Positions 17,617 to 25,999 of a stretch of 64,000 bases of DNA are shown here, in pieces. Origin of the DNA: Azospirillum brasilense. Lineage in GTDB: Bacteria; Pseudomonadota; Alphaproteobacteria; Azospirillales; Azospirillaceae. Position numbers and translations under genes: made by a program. Numbering within the stretch: the stretch's first letter is position 1; every line of letters begins with the position of its first letter. The stretch spans positions 1,665,001 through 1,729,000 of the forward strand of contig NZ_CP059450.1 in assembly GCF_022023855.1 (NCBI RefSeq), written 5' to 3'. Below the pieces are notes generated by a model. It saw nothing but the letters and a program-made list of their open reading frames with translations. It did not search any database and was not told the origin of the DNA.

Positions 17617-19883
17617 AGCAGCCGCCGGATGCCGGCCAGAAGCTCGTTCTGGTCGAAGCGGGTCTTGACGATGTAGGCGTCGGCACCGAGGTCCAGCCCG
17701 CGCTCGCGGTCCTCGTCGCTGGCGCGCGAGGTGACCAGGATCACCGGCAGGTCGGAGGTCATGGGGTTGCCCTTGACGGCCTGGAGCAGGGCGAACCCGT
17801 CCATCCTCGGCATCTCCACGTCGCTGATGATCAGGTTCACATCCTCCAGCTCGCCGAGCGTTTCGACCGCCTCGCGCCCATCCACGCACAGCGTGACCCG
17901 GTAACCATGGGCCTCCAGGATGCTCTTTTCCAGAGTTCGCGTGGTGATGGAGTCGTCCACAACCAAAATGTGCGGCCGCCGCCGCGCCGACTCATCGACC
18001 GGACGGACCAGCGGCGGCAGGGCCATGCCGGGGCGCGGCGACAGGGCGGCGGGATTCAGCACCAGGGCCGGCGATCCGTCGTCCATCAACACGGTGCCGA
18101 GGAAGCGGGCGGCGTCGATTCCCACCTCCTCCGCCGGGGTGACCACCGAGTCGCGGGTGGCCAGCAGCGCGTCCACGACCAGGGCGACCCGCCGCCCGGC
18201 AGTGCGCAGGATGACGAGCGCCAGCGGCGCACCGTTGCCCTGCGGCATGGCGCCGTCGTAGCCGAGCAAGGCGGCCATTGGCGTCACCGGAATGTCCTCC
18301 TCCTCCAGCCGGATGGTCGGGGCGGCGAGGTCGGTGAACAGCGTGTCCGCCGGGACGCGCAGCACGCGCGCCACGTCGTTGCTGGGAATCGCCAGGATGT
18401 CGTCCTGGACCGCCACGAAGACCAGCCGCTGGCTGAGCAGGCTGAGCGGCACCTCCACCGTGACGACGGTCCCGCCGCCCTCGCGCGCGGCCAGCGTCAC
18501 CGAGCCCTGGAGCCGGGTGACCTCCCGCCGCACGATGGCGAGGCCCATGCCGCGCCCGGCGTATTCGTTCGCGGTGGGGGCGGTGGAGAAGCCCGGCTCG
18601 AAGATCAGGTCGAGCAGCCGTTCCTCCGGGGCCGCCTCCGCCTCGTCGGCGCCCAGCAGGCCGCGCTCGACGGCGTGGCGGGCGATGGCCGCGCGGTTCG
18701 GGCCGCGCCCGTCGTCCTCGATGCGCAGGACGAGCCGGCGCCCGACGACCGAGGCTTCGAAGCGGACGGTCGCCGCAGCGCGCTTGCCCGCGGCCACACG
18801 CTCCTGCGGGGTTTCGACGCCGTGGCTGACGGCGTTGCGCGCGATGTGCAGCACCGGGTCCTTCAGCCGTTGCAGGACCACCCGGTCGGCCTGGGTCTCC
18901 AGCCCGCGGATGTCCGCCTCGACCTCCTTGCCCTGGGCGCGGCTGATGTCGCGGATCATGCGGCCGAGGTTGCTGAACTGGGACTCCGCCGGCAGCATGC
19001 GGAGCTGCCGCACCTCGTCCTGGAATCCGCTGCCCCAGCGGCGCAGCGACCAGAGATGCCGGTCATGGGCGCGGTGCGCCGCGTCCAGCGAGGCGCCGAG
19101 CGCGCGGAACCGCCGCTCGAAGGAGGACAGGCGCAGGGCCGTTTCATCGCCCGCGAAGCTGGTGGCGCCGGCCCCCGCGGCATCATGGGAGCCGCGGAGC
19201 AGGCGGGGCCGCATGGCATGCCAGCTCCGTTCCAGGGCGCGCCATTCGCCGCGCAGTTCGCGCAGCTCGGCGACCAGGGCGGACTGGTTCTCGATCTCCG
19301 GCAGGAGGCCGGCGGCGGCGGTGAACAGCCGTTCCAGCCCGGCGGCGCGGATGCGGACCAGCGCCGCGTTTTCGGCGGGACCGGTGGTTTGGGCGCGGCG
19401 CGGCGCGGCGGTGGGCGAGGCATCACGGGCGGCATCCGCGCCCGGAGCGGCGGGGGATGGGCCGGGAGAGGGGCGGCGCTGGACCGGTTCCGGGCCGCCG
19501 CCCTCACCGCCCATGCGGGTCAGTTCGGCCAGCACCTCGGCGATGTCCACCTCGCCGCCGCCGCGGGTCGCCCAGGCCACCACGTCCTCGATGGCGTCCA
19601 GCGCGCGGCGCACCACGTCGCGGGCCGCCGCGTCGAAGGGCACCGTGCCGCGCTGGATGGCGATGAAGGCGGCCTCCAGCCAGTGGGACAGCCGCTCGAC
19701 CTCCGGCAGGTCCACGGCGCGGGCGGCGCCCTTCAGGCTGTGGGCGCGGCGGTGGATCTCCACCAGATCGGGGAGGTGCGCCGGGTCCTTCTCCACGGCG
19801 CGCAGGGCCTCGCGGATGGCCGCGAGATGCTCCTTGTGCTCCAGGTCGAAGGCGGCAAGCAGGCGCGCGCGGATGTCGTTCAT
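17613..19883 (-). CDS. cheA: CheA-type hybrid histidine kinase with C-terminal receiver
   Basis: 756 residues. An N-terminal Hpt domain has the phosphorylated His48 in RRAHSLKGAAR. A long Pro/Ala-rich linker is followed by dimerisation and HATPase domains (LHIARNAVSHGVE, DDGRGPN, GRGMGLAIV), a CheW-like domain and a C-terminal receiver (about 638-756) with DDSITTR and the Asp in LIISDVEMPRMDG. A CheA with a fused receiver is the WspE/FrzE arrangement typical of alternative-function chemosensory systems rather than flagellar ones. No separate CheY gene is visible. It lies between the MCP and cheB genes. Confidence 0.92.
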   Translation of the reverse strand: MNDIRARLLAAFDLEHKEHLAAIREALRAVEKDPAHLPDLVEIHRRAHSLKGAARAVDLPEVERLSHWLEAAFIAIQRGTVPFDAAARDVVRRALDAIEDVVAWATRGGGEVDIAEVLAELTRMGGEGGGPEPVQRRPSPGPSPAAPGADAARDASPTAAPRRAQTTGPAENAALVRIRAAGLERLFTAAAGLLPEIENQSALVAELRELRGEWRALERSWHAMRPRLLRGSHDAAGAGATSFAGDETALRLSSFERRFRALGASLDAAHRAHDRHLWSLRRWGSGFQDEVRQLRMLPAESQFSNLGRMIRDISRAQGKEVEADIRGLETQADRVVLQRLKDPVLHIARNAVSHGVETPQERVAAGKRAAATVRFEASVVGRRLVLRIEDDGRGPNRAAIARHAVERGLLGADEAEAAPEERLLDLIFEPGFSTAPTANEYAGRGMGLAIVRREVTRLQGSVTLAAREGGGTVVTVEVPLSLLSQRLVFVAVQDDILAIPSNDVARVLRVPADTLFTDLAAPTIRLEEEDIPVTPMAALLGYDGAMPQGNGAPLALVILRTAGRRVALVVDALLATRDSVVTPAEEVGIDAARFLGTVLMDDGSPALVLNPAALSPRPGMALPPLVRPVDESARRRPHILVVDDSITTRTLEKSILEAHGYRVTLCVDGREAVETLGELEDVNLIISDVEMPRMDGFALLQAVKGNPMTSDLPVILVTSRASDEDRERGLDLGADAYIVKTRFDQNELLAGIRRLL

Positions 19884-19944
19884 GCCGCCGGCACCTTCCG
19901 TGCGTCCTTGTCCGTGCCCTCGCCGCCGCGTGCCGTCGCCATGG

Positions 19945-21624
19945 TCACACGCGGTAGTTCCGCACGGCCTCGACCAGACCCTGGCCGAGATCGTTGAGGT
20001 TGGTGGCGGCCCCTTCGAGCTGGCGGGTGCCGGCGGCGGTCTGGCTGCTCGCCTCGCGGATGTTCTGGAGCGCCTGGATCACCTGCTCCAGGCCGATCTG
20101 CTGCTGGTTGGTCCCGGCGACGATCTGCTGGAAGGCGAGCACGCTCTCCTGCACGCTCTCGGCGAGGTCGCGGATGGTCGACTGGGTGGCGTCGGTCTGC
20201 CGCTTGCCGGCGCCGACGCGCTTCACCGCCTCCTCCGTCAGCATGACCGAGGCGTTGATGCCGTGCTGGATCTCGCTGAGGTTGGAACGGACCTGGGCGG
20301 TGGCCTCCTTCGACTGGTCGGCGAGGCTCTTGATCTCGCTCGCCACGACGGCGAAGGTCCGGCCGTGCTCCCCGGCGGCGGCGGCCTCGATGGCGGCGTT
20401 CAGGGCCAGCAGATGGCAGCGCTCGGCGATGTCGTTGACGGTCAGGATGATCTCGCCGATCGCCTGGGTGCGCTCCGACAGGATGACGATGTTCTCGGCG
20501 ACCGCCTCCGCCTGCTCGCGGATGGCGTCCATCGCCTGGTTGGTGTCCTCCACCGCCTTCAGGCCGGTCTCGGAGTTGGACGCGGCGACCTGGGCGTTCT
20601 GCGCCACGTCCTGGGCGCGGCGGTTGATCTGCGCGCCGGATTCGGTGATCTCGCTGAGCGTCGCGGTCGTCTCCTCCACGGCGGCGAGCTGCTGGGCGAC
20701 GCTGGCCGCCTGCTGCTGGGTCGAGGCGCGGATCTGCGCGGTCGCGGCGTGCATGCTCTCCGCCGTGGCACGGGTGGTCCTGGCCATGTTGCGCAGGTTG
20801 CCGGTCATCTCGTTCAGATGGGTGCCCAGCTCGGCCAGCTCGTCGTCGCCGGGCACCACCACCGTCTTGGTCAGGTCGCCCTTGCCCACTTGGGTGACGT
20901 AGCCGATGGCTGTGCCGAGCCGCTTGGTGACCGAGCTGCCGATCAGGATGGCGATGGCGACGGCCAGGGCCACCACGATGATCAGCGCCAGGATCGAGGA
21001 GCGCACGGCGTCGTCGTAGAGTGAGCGGATGTTCTGGCGGCCGGCCTCCGACAGGCGGCTGATGTCGCTGTGCAGGCTGGCGAGCTGGTCCGCCATGGCC
21101 ACCCGCATCTCCTCCACACGGGTCAGACGCGCCAGAGCCTCGGGCTCGGTCCCGGCGGCCACCCGCTCCAACAGCGTGTTGGCTTCCTCCAGCATGCGAC
21201 GCGAATGCTGGTCGAAGCTGTTGATCTGGGCGACCAGCTCGCCCCAGATGCGACGGCGGTCCTCCGTGGTGCCGTCCTCGGCCCGCGCGCCGGCGATCCT
21301 CTTGAGCTTGTCGATCTGCTCGAACATCACCGCCGAACCGTCACGATAGCGCTGGCGCAGCTGCGTGATGTCCGGCGCAGCCGCGCCTTGGACCTGGGCC
21401 AGCGCCGCGGCGTGGGTCGCCGCCTCGCGGTAACTGCGCAGGTTGCTTTCGGTCACCTCGATCTCGCGCACCGCCTCCGACACCTGGATGTCGTAGGTGG
21501 CGATGCCCATCATGACCTTCATGCCGTCCGCGAACCGCATCATCTGGAACGCCGCCAGCAGCCCGGTCAGCAGGCAGACGACCCCGAAGCTGAGCATCAG
21601 CTTGTGCTTGACCTTCAGTTTCAT
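19945..21624 (-). CDS. methyl-accepting chemotaxis protein
   Basis: 559 residues. Transmembrane helices lie at about 10-30 and 195-215, with a four-helix-bundle periplasmic domain between, then HAMP and a long cytoplasmic signalling coiled coil. The hairpin tip is ERCHLLALNAAIEAAAAGEHGR, close to the consensus but with unusual Cys-His before LLALNA and Glu-His in the tip. ATG 21624 overlaps the stop of the upstream CheW gene (ATGA); the open frame further upstream is inside that gene. It is probably the receptor dedicated to the neighbouring CheW, CheR, CheB and CheA-REC proteins, the WspA position. Confidence 0.92.
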   Translation of the reverse strand: MKLKVKHKLMLSFGVVCLLTGLLAAFQMMRFADGMKVMMGIATYDIQVSEAVREIEVTESNLRSYREAATHAAALAQVQGAAAPDITQLRQRYRDGSAVMFEQIDKLKRIAGARAEDGTTEDRRRIWGELVAQINSFDQHSRRMLEEANTLLERVAAGTEPEALARLTRVEEMRVAMADQLASLHSDISRLSEAGRQNIRSLYDDAVRSSILALIIVVALAVAIAILIGSSVTKRLGTAIGYVTQVGKGDLTKTVVVPGDDELAELGTHLNEMTGNLRNMARTTRATAESMHAATAQIRASTQQQAASVAQQLAAVEETTATLSEITESGAQINRRAQDVAQNAQVAASNSETGLKAVEDTNQAMDAIREQAEAVAENIVILSERTQAIGEIILTVNDIAERCHLLALNAAIEAAAAGEHGRTFAVVASEIKSLADQSKEATAQVRSNLSEIQHGINASVMLTEEAVKRVGAGKRQTDATQSTIRDLAESVQESVLAFQQIVAGTNQQQIGLEQVIQALQNIREASSQTAAGTRQLEGAATNLNDLGQGLVEAVRNYRV

Positions 21625-22244
21625 TCTTCTTTCATGCTCCTCAGCGTCTCCAGGATCGCCGGCACGTCCAGCACGGCGATGCGGCTCCGGGTGATGGCGG
21701 TGACGAAGGTCCCGGCTTCCGGTGGGGCCTTCAGGTCGGTTCCATCCAGCTCCATCACCGTGTCCACGGTGCGTAGGCGCAGCGCCACCGGCCGCTCGCC
21801 ACCGCGCAGCACGACGGCGAAGCCGCCGCCGGCGGGAACGGCGTTGCGTCCGCACAGCCGGTCCACGTCAAACAGGCGCATCACCCGCCCGTCGATGGCG
21901 ATCAGCCCCAGCAGCTCCGGCGGTGCGTGGGGCACCCGCGCCACCCGCGGCAGCGGCACGATACGGGACAGGTGGCGCAGGTCCAGCCCGTAGGACCCGT
22001 CCGCGCCGCGCCCGGCCAGCAGGGTAACCGGCGCTTCCGCTGCGGCGTCGGTCTCGATGGAGGAGGGGACGCGCGCCAGATCCTCGGCGCGGCGCAACAG
22101 CAGCGCGTCGGCCCAGGCGCCGCCCGGCGCCGCGGCGGCTTCCGCCTCCCGGCCTTGGAGGGCCAGGCGCGCGCGGACGGCGGCCCAATCGATGGCGTCT
22201 TTCACTTCGGCTGCCTCTCCGGTTCCGGTCCGGTCGTCCATCAC
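21621..22244 (-). CDS. CheW-like coupling protein with N-terminal extension (WspD-like)
   Basis: 207 residues. The C-terminal 140 are a CheW domain (YGLDLRHLSRIVPLPRV, GLIAIDGRVMRLFDVDRL, AITRSRIAVLDVPAIL). The N-terminal 60-70 residues (AIDWAAVRARLALQ) form an extension seen in the second CheW of Wsp-type operons. It links receptor to kinase. The GTG start overlaps the cheR stop and its stop overlaps the MCP start, so it is an internal gene of a tightly coupled operon. Confidence 0.85.
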   Translation of the reverse strand: MMDDRTGTGEAAEVKDAIDWAAVRARLALQGREAEAAAAPGGAWADALLLRRAEDLARVPSSIETDAAAEAPVTLLAGRGADGSYGLDLRHLSRIVPLPRVARVPHAPPELLGLIAIDGRVMRLFDVDRLCGRNAVPAGGGFAVVLRGGERPVALRLRTVDTVMELDGTDLKAPPEAGTFVTAITRSRIAVLDVPAILETLRSMKEE

Positions 22245-23677
22245 GGCTCCTCACCCGAGAACCAGAGGTCGATCATGCTCCGCAGTTCGGCCACGGTCAG
22301 GCCGCCGCCCTCGGCCACCAGTTCCGTCGCGTCGTGGGCGGCGACGGTGGCGCGGGCGTTGCGGAAATGGCGCTGCGCCGGGGCCAGCTTGCCGCGCCGC
22401 CAATAGGCCAGCGCCAGATGGTAGTCGGCCAGCGCGAAGTCGGAATCCAGATAGAGCGCCCGCTTGAAGGCGGCGATCGGGTCGCCGACGCCCAGCTCCT
22501 CCTCCAGCAGGCCCAGCCGGAAATGGACCACGGGGTCGAGGCGGTTGCGCTCGGCCAGGGCGATGCAGGCGTCCAGCGCCGCGGCCCGGTCGCCGTCGGC
22601 CACGGCGGGATTGCCGGCCGGGGATCCCGCCGGCGGCTGCGGGGTGGGCAGGGGGGCAGGCGCCGGCTTCGCCGCAGTGGCGCGCAGCCGCGCCACGGAC
22701 TCCGTCGCCGTGCTGCGTTTCCTCGCCGATTTCGGCTCCGCGGCTTTTGGCTCGGCGGGCCTCGGTTCGACGGCGACGGATGGCGTGTAGGCGGGCAGCG
22801 CCGCCGCCACGGGGACGCTGCCGGGGCGCGGCTTGCGGTAGATCGTGGCGCCGGGAACCGGCACGGGGGTGAACAGGCTGTTGACCTGCTGCCCCGTCTC
22901 GGCATGGCCGACCACCAGCCAGCCGTTGGGAACCAGCACCTCGTGCAGGTTCTCCAGCAGCCGGGTGCGCGTCGGCTCGTCGAAATAGATCATGACGTTG
23001 CGGCACAGCACGACGTCCAGCGCGCCCAGGCCCCGCGGGTAGTTGGGCAGCGGCCCGTCCACGAGGTTGAAGACCGAGAAGCTCGTCCATTCGCGGAAGC
23101 GCGGCTTGACCGCCCACAGGTCGCCCTGCCGGTCGAAGCATTCCGCCAGGACGGCCGGGTCAAGCCCGCGCACCGCCCAGTTCCCGTAGACGCCGCGCCG
23201 CGCCGTCTCGATGAAGCTGGCGTTCAGGTCGGTGCCGACGATGCTGACCTGCCAGTCGCGCAGCTGGTCGGCGAAATGCCGCTTCAGCAGGATTTCCAGT
23301 GTGTAGGCCTCCGGCCCGATCGAGCAGCCGGCACTCCAGATGCGCAGCAGGCGGCTTTCCCGGTTGCGGCGCAGGCATTCCGGGATGGCGACGGCGCACA
23401 GCGCCTCGAACTGCTCGGCGTAGCGGAAGAAGAAGGTCTCGCCGACCGTCAGCTCGTTGATGAGCGCCTGATACTCCGGCCCGGTCGGCCCCTCCCCGGC
23501 GAGCTGCGCCAGATAGGCGGCGAGGCCGAGGGTCGGCTTGTCCGACAGGCGGCGGTTGATGCGCTCCGCCAGGGCGGCGTCCTTGTCGGCGTAATAGGCG
23601 AGCCCGGTCGCCCCGATGACGGCGGCCTTGATCCGGGGAAAGACCGGGTCGCGCAGGATGGCGTCGATGCGGTTCAT
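22241..23677 (-). CDS. cheR: CheR methyltransferase with C-terminal TPR region (WspC-like)
   Basis: 478 residues. An N-terminal CheR alpha domain and a SAM-dependent methyltransferase domain (SAGCSIGPEAYTLEILL, VGTDLNASFIETARRGVY, VLCRNVMIYFD) occupy about 1-275. A Pro/Ala/Lys-rich linker leads to about 100 residues of TPR-like helices (VVHFRLGLLEEELG, ADYHLALAYWRRGKLAPAQ). It methylates glutamates of the receptor. The CheR-TPR form is characteristic of WspC and FrzF-like systems. ATG 23677 overlaps the stop of the upstream CheW gene. Confidence 0.9.
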   Translation of the reverse strand: MNRIDAILRDPVFPRIKAAVIGATGLAYYADKDAALAERINRRLSDKPTLGLAAYLAQLAGEGPTGPEYQALINELTVGETFFFRYAEQFEALCAVAIPECLRRNRESRLLRIWSAGCSIGPEAYTLEILLKRHFADQLRDWQVSIVGTDLNASFIETARRGVYGNWAVRGLDPAVLAECFDRQGDLWAVKPRFREWTSFSVFNLVDGPLPNYPRGLGALDVVLCRNVMIYFDEPTRTRLLENLHEVLVPNGWLVVGHAETGQQVNSLFTPVPVPGATIYRKPRPGSVPVAAALPAYTPSVAVEPRPAEPKAAEPKSARKRSTATESVARLRATAAKPAPAPLPTPQPPAGSPAGNPAVADGDRAAALDACIALAERNRLDPVVHFRLGLLEEELGVGDPIAAFKRALYLDSDFALADYHLALAYWRRGKLAPAQRHFRNARATVAAHDATELVAEGGGLTVAELRSMIDLWFSGEEP

Positions 23678-24198
23678 CGGGCCTCCGCCCCGGTCTCTGA
23701 AGCGGGGGCGGCGAGCCGGGCCAGACGCTCGTCGGCCATGGCCTGGAAGGCGGCGAGCAGCCGGCCCTCCGCCTCGGTCAGCAGGCGGGACGGGTCGATC
23801 ACGGTGGCCGTTCCGGCGCCGTGGGGGATGGTCGCCACGGCGCAGCCGTTGAAGGTCAGGCCGGGGTCGGCCGCCATCCGCTCCGCGTCGGGGATCGGCA
23901 GGATGTTGAACACCCGCTCGGCCAGCAGAGCGAGCGGACGTCCGTCCCATTCGGTCAGGAACAGCGGGGCGTACAGCTCCGGCGGCGCGGCATCGAAGCC
24001 GAACAGCAGGTCGAGCCGCAGGACCGGGACGGCACGGCCCTGGTAGCGGAACAGCCCGGCGACTACGGCGGGCGCTGCGGGCAGGCGGTCGAGCCGGGGC
24101 AGCGGCAGGAATCGGCGCACGGATTCCGCCGGCAGGGCCAGGATCCTGCCGGAGACGGAAAAGATCACGTACCGTGTCGCGGATGCCGTCGCAGCCAT
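23674..24198 (-). CDS. cheW: CheW-like coupling protein (WspB-like)
   Basis: 174 residues with a CheW fold: YVIFSVSGRILALPAESVRRF, GLFRYQGRAVPVLRLDLLFG and WDGRPLALLAERVFNI. It is the first gene of the leftward chemosensory operon (CheW, CheR-TPR, CheW, MCP, CheA-REC, CheB). It couples receptor to CheA. No strong ribosome-binding site is seen before the ATG. The 317-base gap upstream separates it from the divergent panD. Confidence 0.85.
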   Translation of the reverse strand: MAATASATRYVIFSVSGRILALPAESVRRFLPLPRLDRLPAAPAVVAGLFRYQGRAVPVLRLDLLFGFDAAPPELYAPLFLTEWDGRPLALLAERVFNILPIPDAERMAADPGLTFNGCAVATIPHGAGTATVIDPSRLLTEAEGRLLAAFQAMADERLARLAAPASETGAEAR

Positions 24199-24380
24199 CG
24201 CGGGCGCACACCTTCCTGATTCGGTTGTCGGCCTATGCCGGTTGCCGGGTCCGATACGCGCAGCCGGACCTTGGATTCCATTATTGGGTGACGCCGGGGA
24301 GCTTGAAACCGGCGCAGAACATGCCGCATCGCACCCGGGATGGAAATACCACCAAAGGCAAAAGCCTCAGCCCAAGGTAG

Positions 24381-24402
24381 CGGTATGACGCCGGTCATAC
24401 CG
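24381..24402. promoter_or_regulatory. perfect palindrome between cheW and panD, possible operator
   Basis: CGGTATGAC-GCCG-GTCATACCG: perfect 9-bp arms around a 4-base spacer. It lies in the 317-base divergent intergenic region, 114 bases before panD and about 180 before the chemosensory operon. The arms are not GC-only and there is no T-run, so a protein-binding site is likelier than a terminator. The bound regulator is unknown. Nothing else was recognised between 24199 and 24515. Confidence 0.4.
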
Positions 24403-24515
24403 TGGGTGCCGGAACGCTTGCTGTTTTCGCAGTTGCGGTTACAAACATCCCCGGCCGCCTGATCAGAAGCCGCCGATCAACCGCCGCCGTCCAGCCGCAC
24501 CGACCAGAGGGGATC

Positions 24516-24950
24516 ATGATCAAGGTTGTCCGAGCGAAGCTGCACTGCCTGCGCGTCACCGACGCCAACCTGAACTATCAGGGGTCGATCACCCTCGATC
24601 CGGAGCATTGCGAGGCGGTCGGGATCTACCCGCTGGAGTTCGTGGAGATCTGGAACAAGAATTCCGGCGCGCGGATCAGCACCTACGTGATCTACGGCGA
24701 GCGCGGCTCGCGCAGCTGCGTGCTCAACGGCTCGGCGGCGCGGAGCTGCCAGCCGGGGGACGAGGTCATCATCGCCGCCTCCTGGTACTGCCAGCCGACC
24801 GAACTGGCGACGCTGCGGCCGCGGGTGCTGACCTTCAACGCCGACAACAGCATCGACCGCTCGCTGACCTACGACGTGACGGCGCTGGACGGCGGGCGCT
24901 TCGATTTCGCGATTCGCGAGGGCGCCTTCCTGGAGCCCGAACCGGCCTGA
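24516..24950 (+). CDS. panD: aspartate 1-decarboxylase
   Basis: 144 residues. PanD makes beta-alanine from aspartate for pantothenate and CoA synthesis. It is synthesised as a proenzyme cleaved between Gly23 and Ser24 (NYQGSITLD) to give a pyruvoyl group. Other family residues are visible: Lys8 and His10 (RAKLH), Arg in GARISTYVI, and ERGS. The usual NGAAAR motif reads NGSAAR. ATG 24516 is preceded by GAGGGG. It appears to be a single-gene unit. Confidence 0.88.
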   Translation: MIKVVRAKLHCLRVTDANLNYQGSITLDPEHCEAVGIYPLEFVEIWNKNSGARISTYVIYGERGSRSCVLNGSAARSCQPGDEVIIAASWYCQPTELATLRPRVLTFNADNSIDRSLTYDVTALDGGRFDFAIREGAFLEPEPA

Positions 24951-25065
24951 CCCGCCGGATCCGGCGTCCCGCAAACAAAAGAAGCGGTCTCGGGCGAGTC
25001 CTCGCGCAAAGCGAGCGCATCGGCGATTTGCGCGTGTCTTGCGAGGGATAGGCCGTGAGTCCCAC

Positions 25066-25094
25066 TTGAACGCGCGGCAATTTTTGCCTACTCT
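25066..25094 (+). promoter_or_regulatory. sigma-70-type promoter
   Basis: TTGAAC (25066-25071) and TACTCT (25089-25094) separated by exactly 17 bases, about 38 bases before the start codon at 25132. The spacer is unusually AT-rich for this DNA. Confidence 0.45.
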
Positions 25095-25131
25095 ACCTGG
25101 GTGGGAGTGCGGACAGCGAGGAGTGCGTGTC

Positions 25132-25356
25132 ATGGGCGTCAGCGGCATAGGGGGCTATCAGCAGCAGCCTTTCACGACACCGTTAAGCAGCGGGCCGGCG
25201 GCTCTGCAGCAGACACGGGGAACCGACGCGAACCAGCAGGCCCAGAAGGCCGAAGAGGATCGCCGTCAGCAGGTCCAGGCCCAGGATCAGCAGGCGCTGT
25301 CGTCGGGCGGCAACACCACCCCGACCCGCGGACAGAACCTCAACATCACGGTCTGA
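25132..25356 (+). CDS. small Gln-rich hypothetical protein
   Basis: 74 residues starting MGVSGIGGYQQQPF, preceded by GGAG. The middle is a Gln/Asp-rich, probably disordered or coiled region (QQAQKAEEDRRQQVQAQDQQ), ending in the hydrophobic tail NLNITV. It has no membrane segment or signal peptide. The next gene ends in a similar tail (VSVTV), suggesting the two are related or share a binding partner. I do not recognise a family. Confidence 0.6.
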   Translation: MGVSGIGGYQQQPFTTPLSSGPAALQQTRGTDANQQAQKAEEDRRQQVQAQDQQALSSGGNTTPTRGQNLNITV

Positions 25357-25426
25357 TCGCGCGTCGTCCAATCGGGGCCCGCCCGGCTGGTCCGGGGCAG
25401 GGCCCGCAGGGGAAAGGCGGCCAGCC

Positions 25427-25999
25427 ATGGACATCCGAAGCGTTTCCGGCATCCAGGCGAACCGGCCGACTCCGGCATCGGCGGTTCCGACGCCGCAATC
25501 CGTGGCCGATGCCGCGGCACCGACTTCCCAAACCGCGTCCAGCGTTGCGGACCAATCCGCCTCGGCGGCATCCGATCCCGTAGTGGTGGCCGGCGGCTAC
25601 ATCAGCCCGGTCCTGCGTTACGACCAGGGTGCCCGGCTGGCCGTCATCTACTTCCGCGACCGGTCCTCCGGCGAAACCCAGAACCAGATCCCGGCGCAAC
25701 AGGTGGTGGAGGAATACCGCCGCACCGCCAGCCGCTTGGGCGTCGCGACCGATGCGATGGCCGAAGGCCACGACACCGGCAAGGGGACCGCGGCATCCGG
25801 CGGTACTGCCACACCGGGCGGCGCCGGGCGGAGCGTCGGATCGGGATACGGAGCCACCGCGTCGAGCGGCGCCCCGTCCACCGGACTATTGCCCGCGGCG
25901 GGTGGTGGTCCGGCGGGAACCGCCCCGGCCGCCGCTCCCCGTGTCGCGGGGTCCTACGGCGCCGGTTCGCCGGGCGCCATCGTCTCCGTCACTGTCTGA
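25427..25999 (+). CDS. low-complexity protein with a FlaG-like core
   Basis: 190 residues. The N-terminus (MDIRSVSGIQANRP) and the Ala/Gly/Ser/Pro-rich flanks look disordered. The only compact part, about 55-100, reads VLRYDQGARLAVIYFRDRSSG then QNQIPAQQVVEEYR, resembling the short beta-hairpin core of FlaG-type proteins (x-D-x-x-T/S-G-E-x-x-x-Q-I-P). The C-terminus is GAIVSVTV. A flagellar or surface role is only suggested by this resemblance. Its last 46 bases overlap the end of the convergent gene. Confidence 0.6.
   Translation: MDIRSVSGIQANRPTPASAVPTPQSVADAAAPTSQTASSVADQSASAASDPVVVAGGYISPVLRYDQGARLAVIYFRDRSSGETQNQIPAQQVVEEYRRTASRLGVATDAMAEGHDTGKGTAASGGTATPGGAGRSVGSGYGATASSGAPSTGLLPAAGGGPAGTAPAAAPRVAGSYGAGSPGAIVSVTV

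Noticed and set aside
16100..17686. A second leftward open frame across cheB as a separate gene
   Set aside because: It shows no domain pattern and overlaps the CheB catalytic region; only the receiver frame at its end is protein-like.
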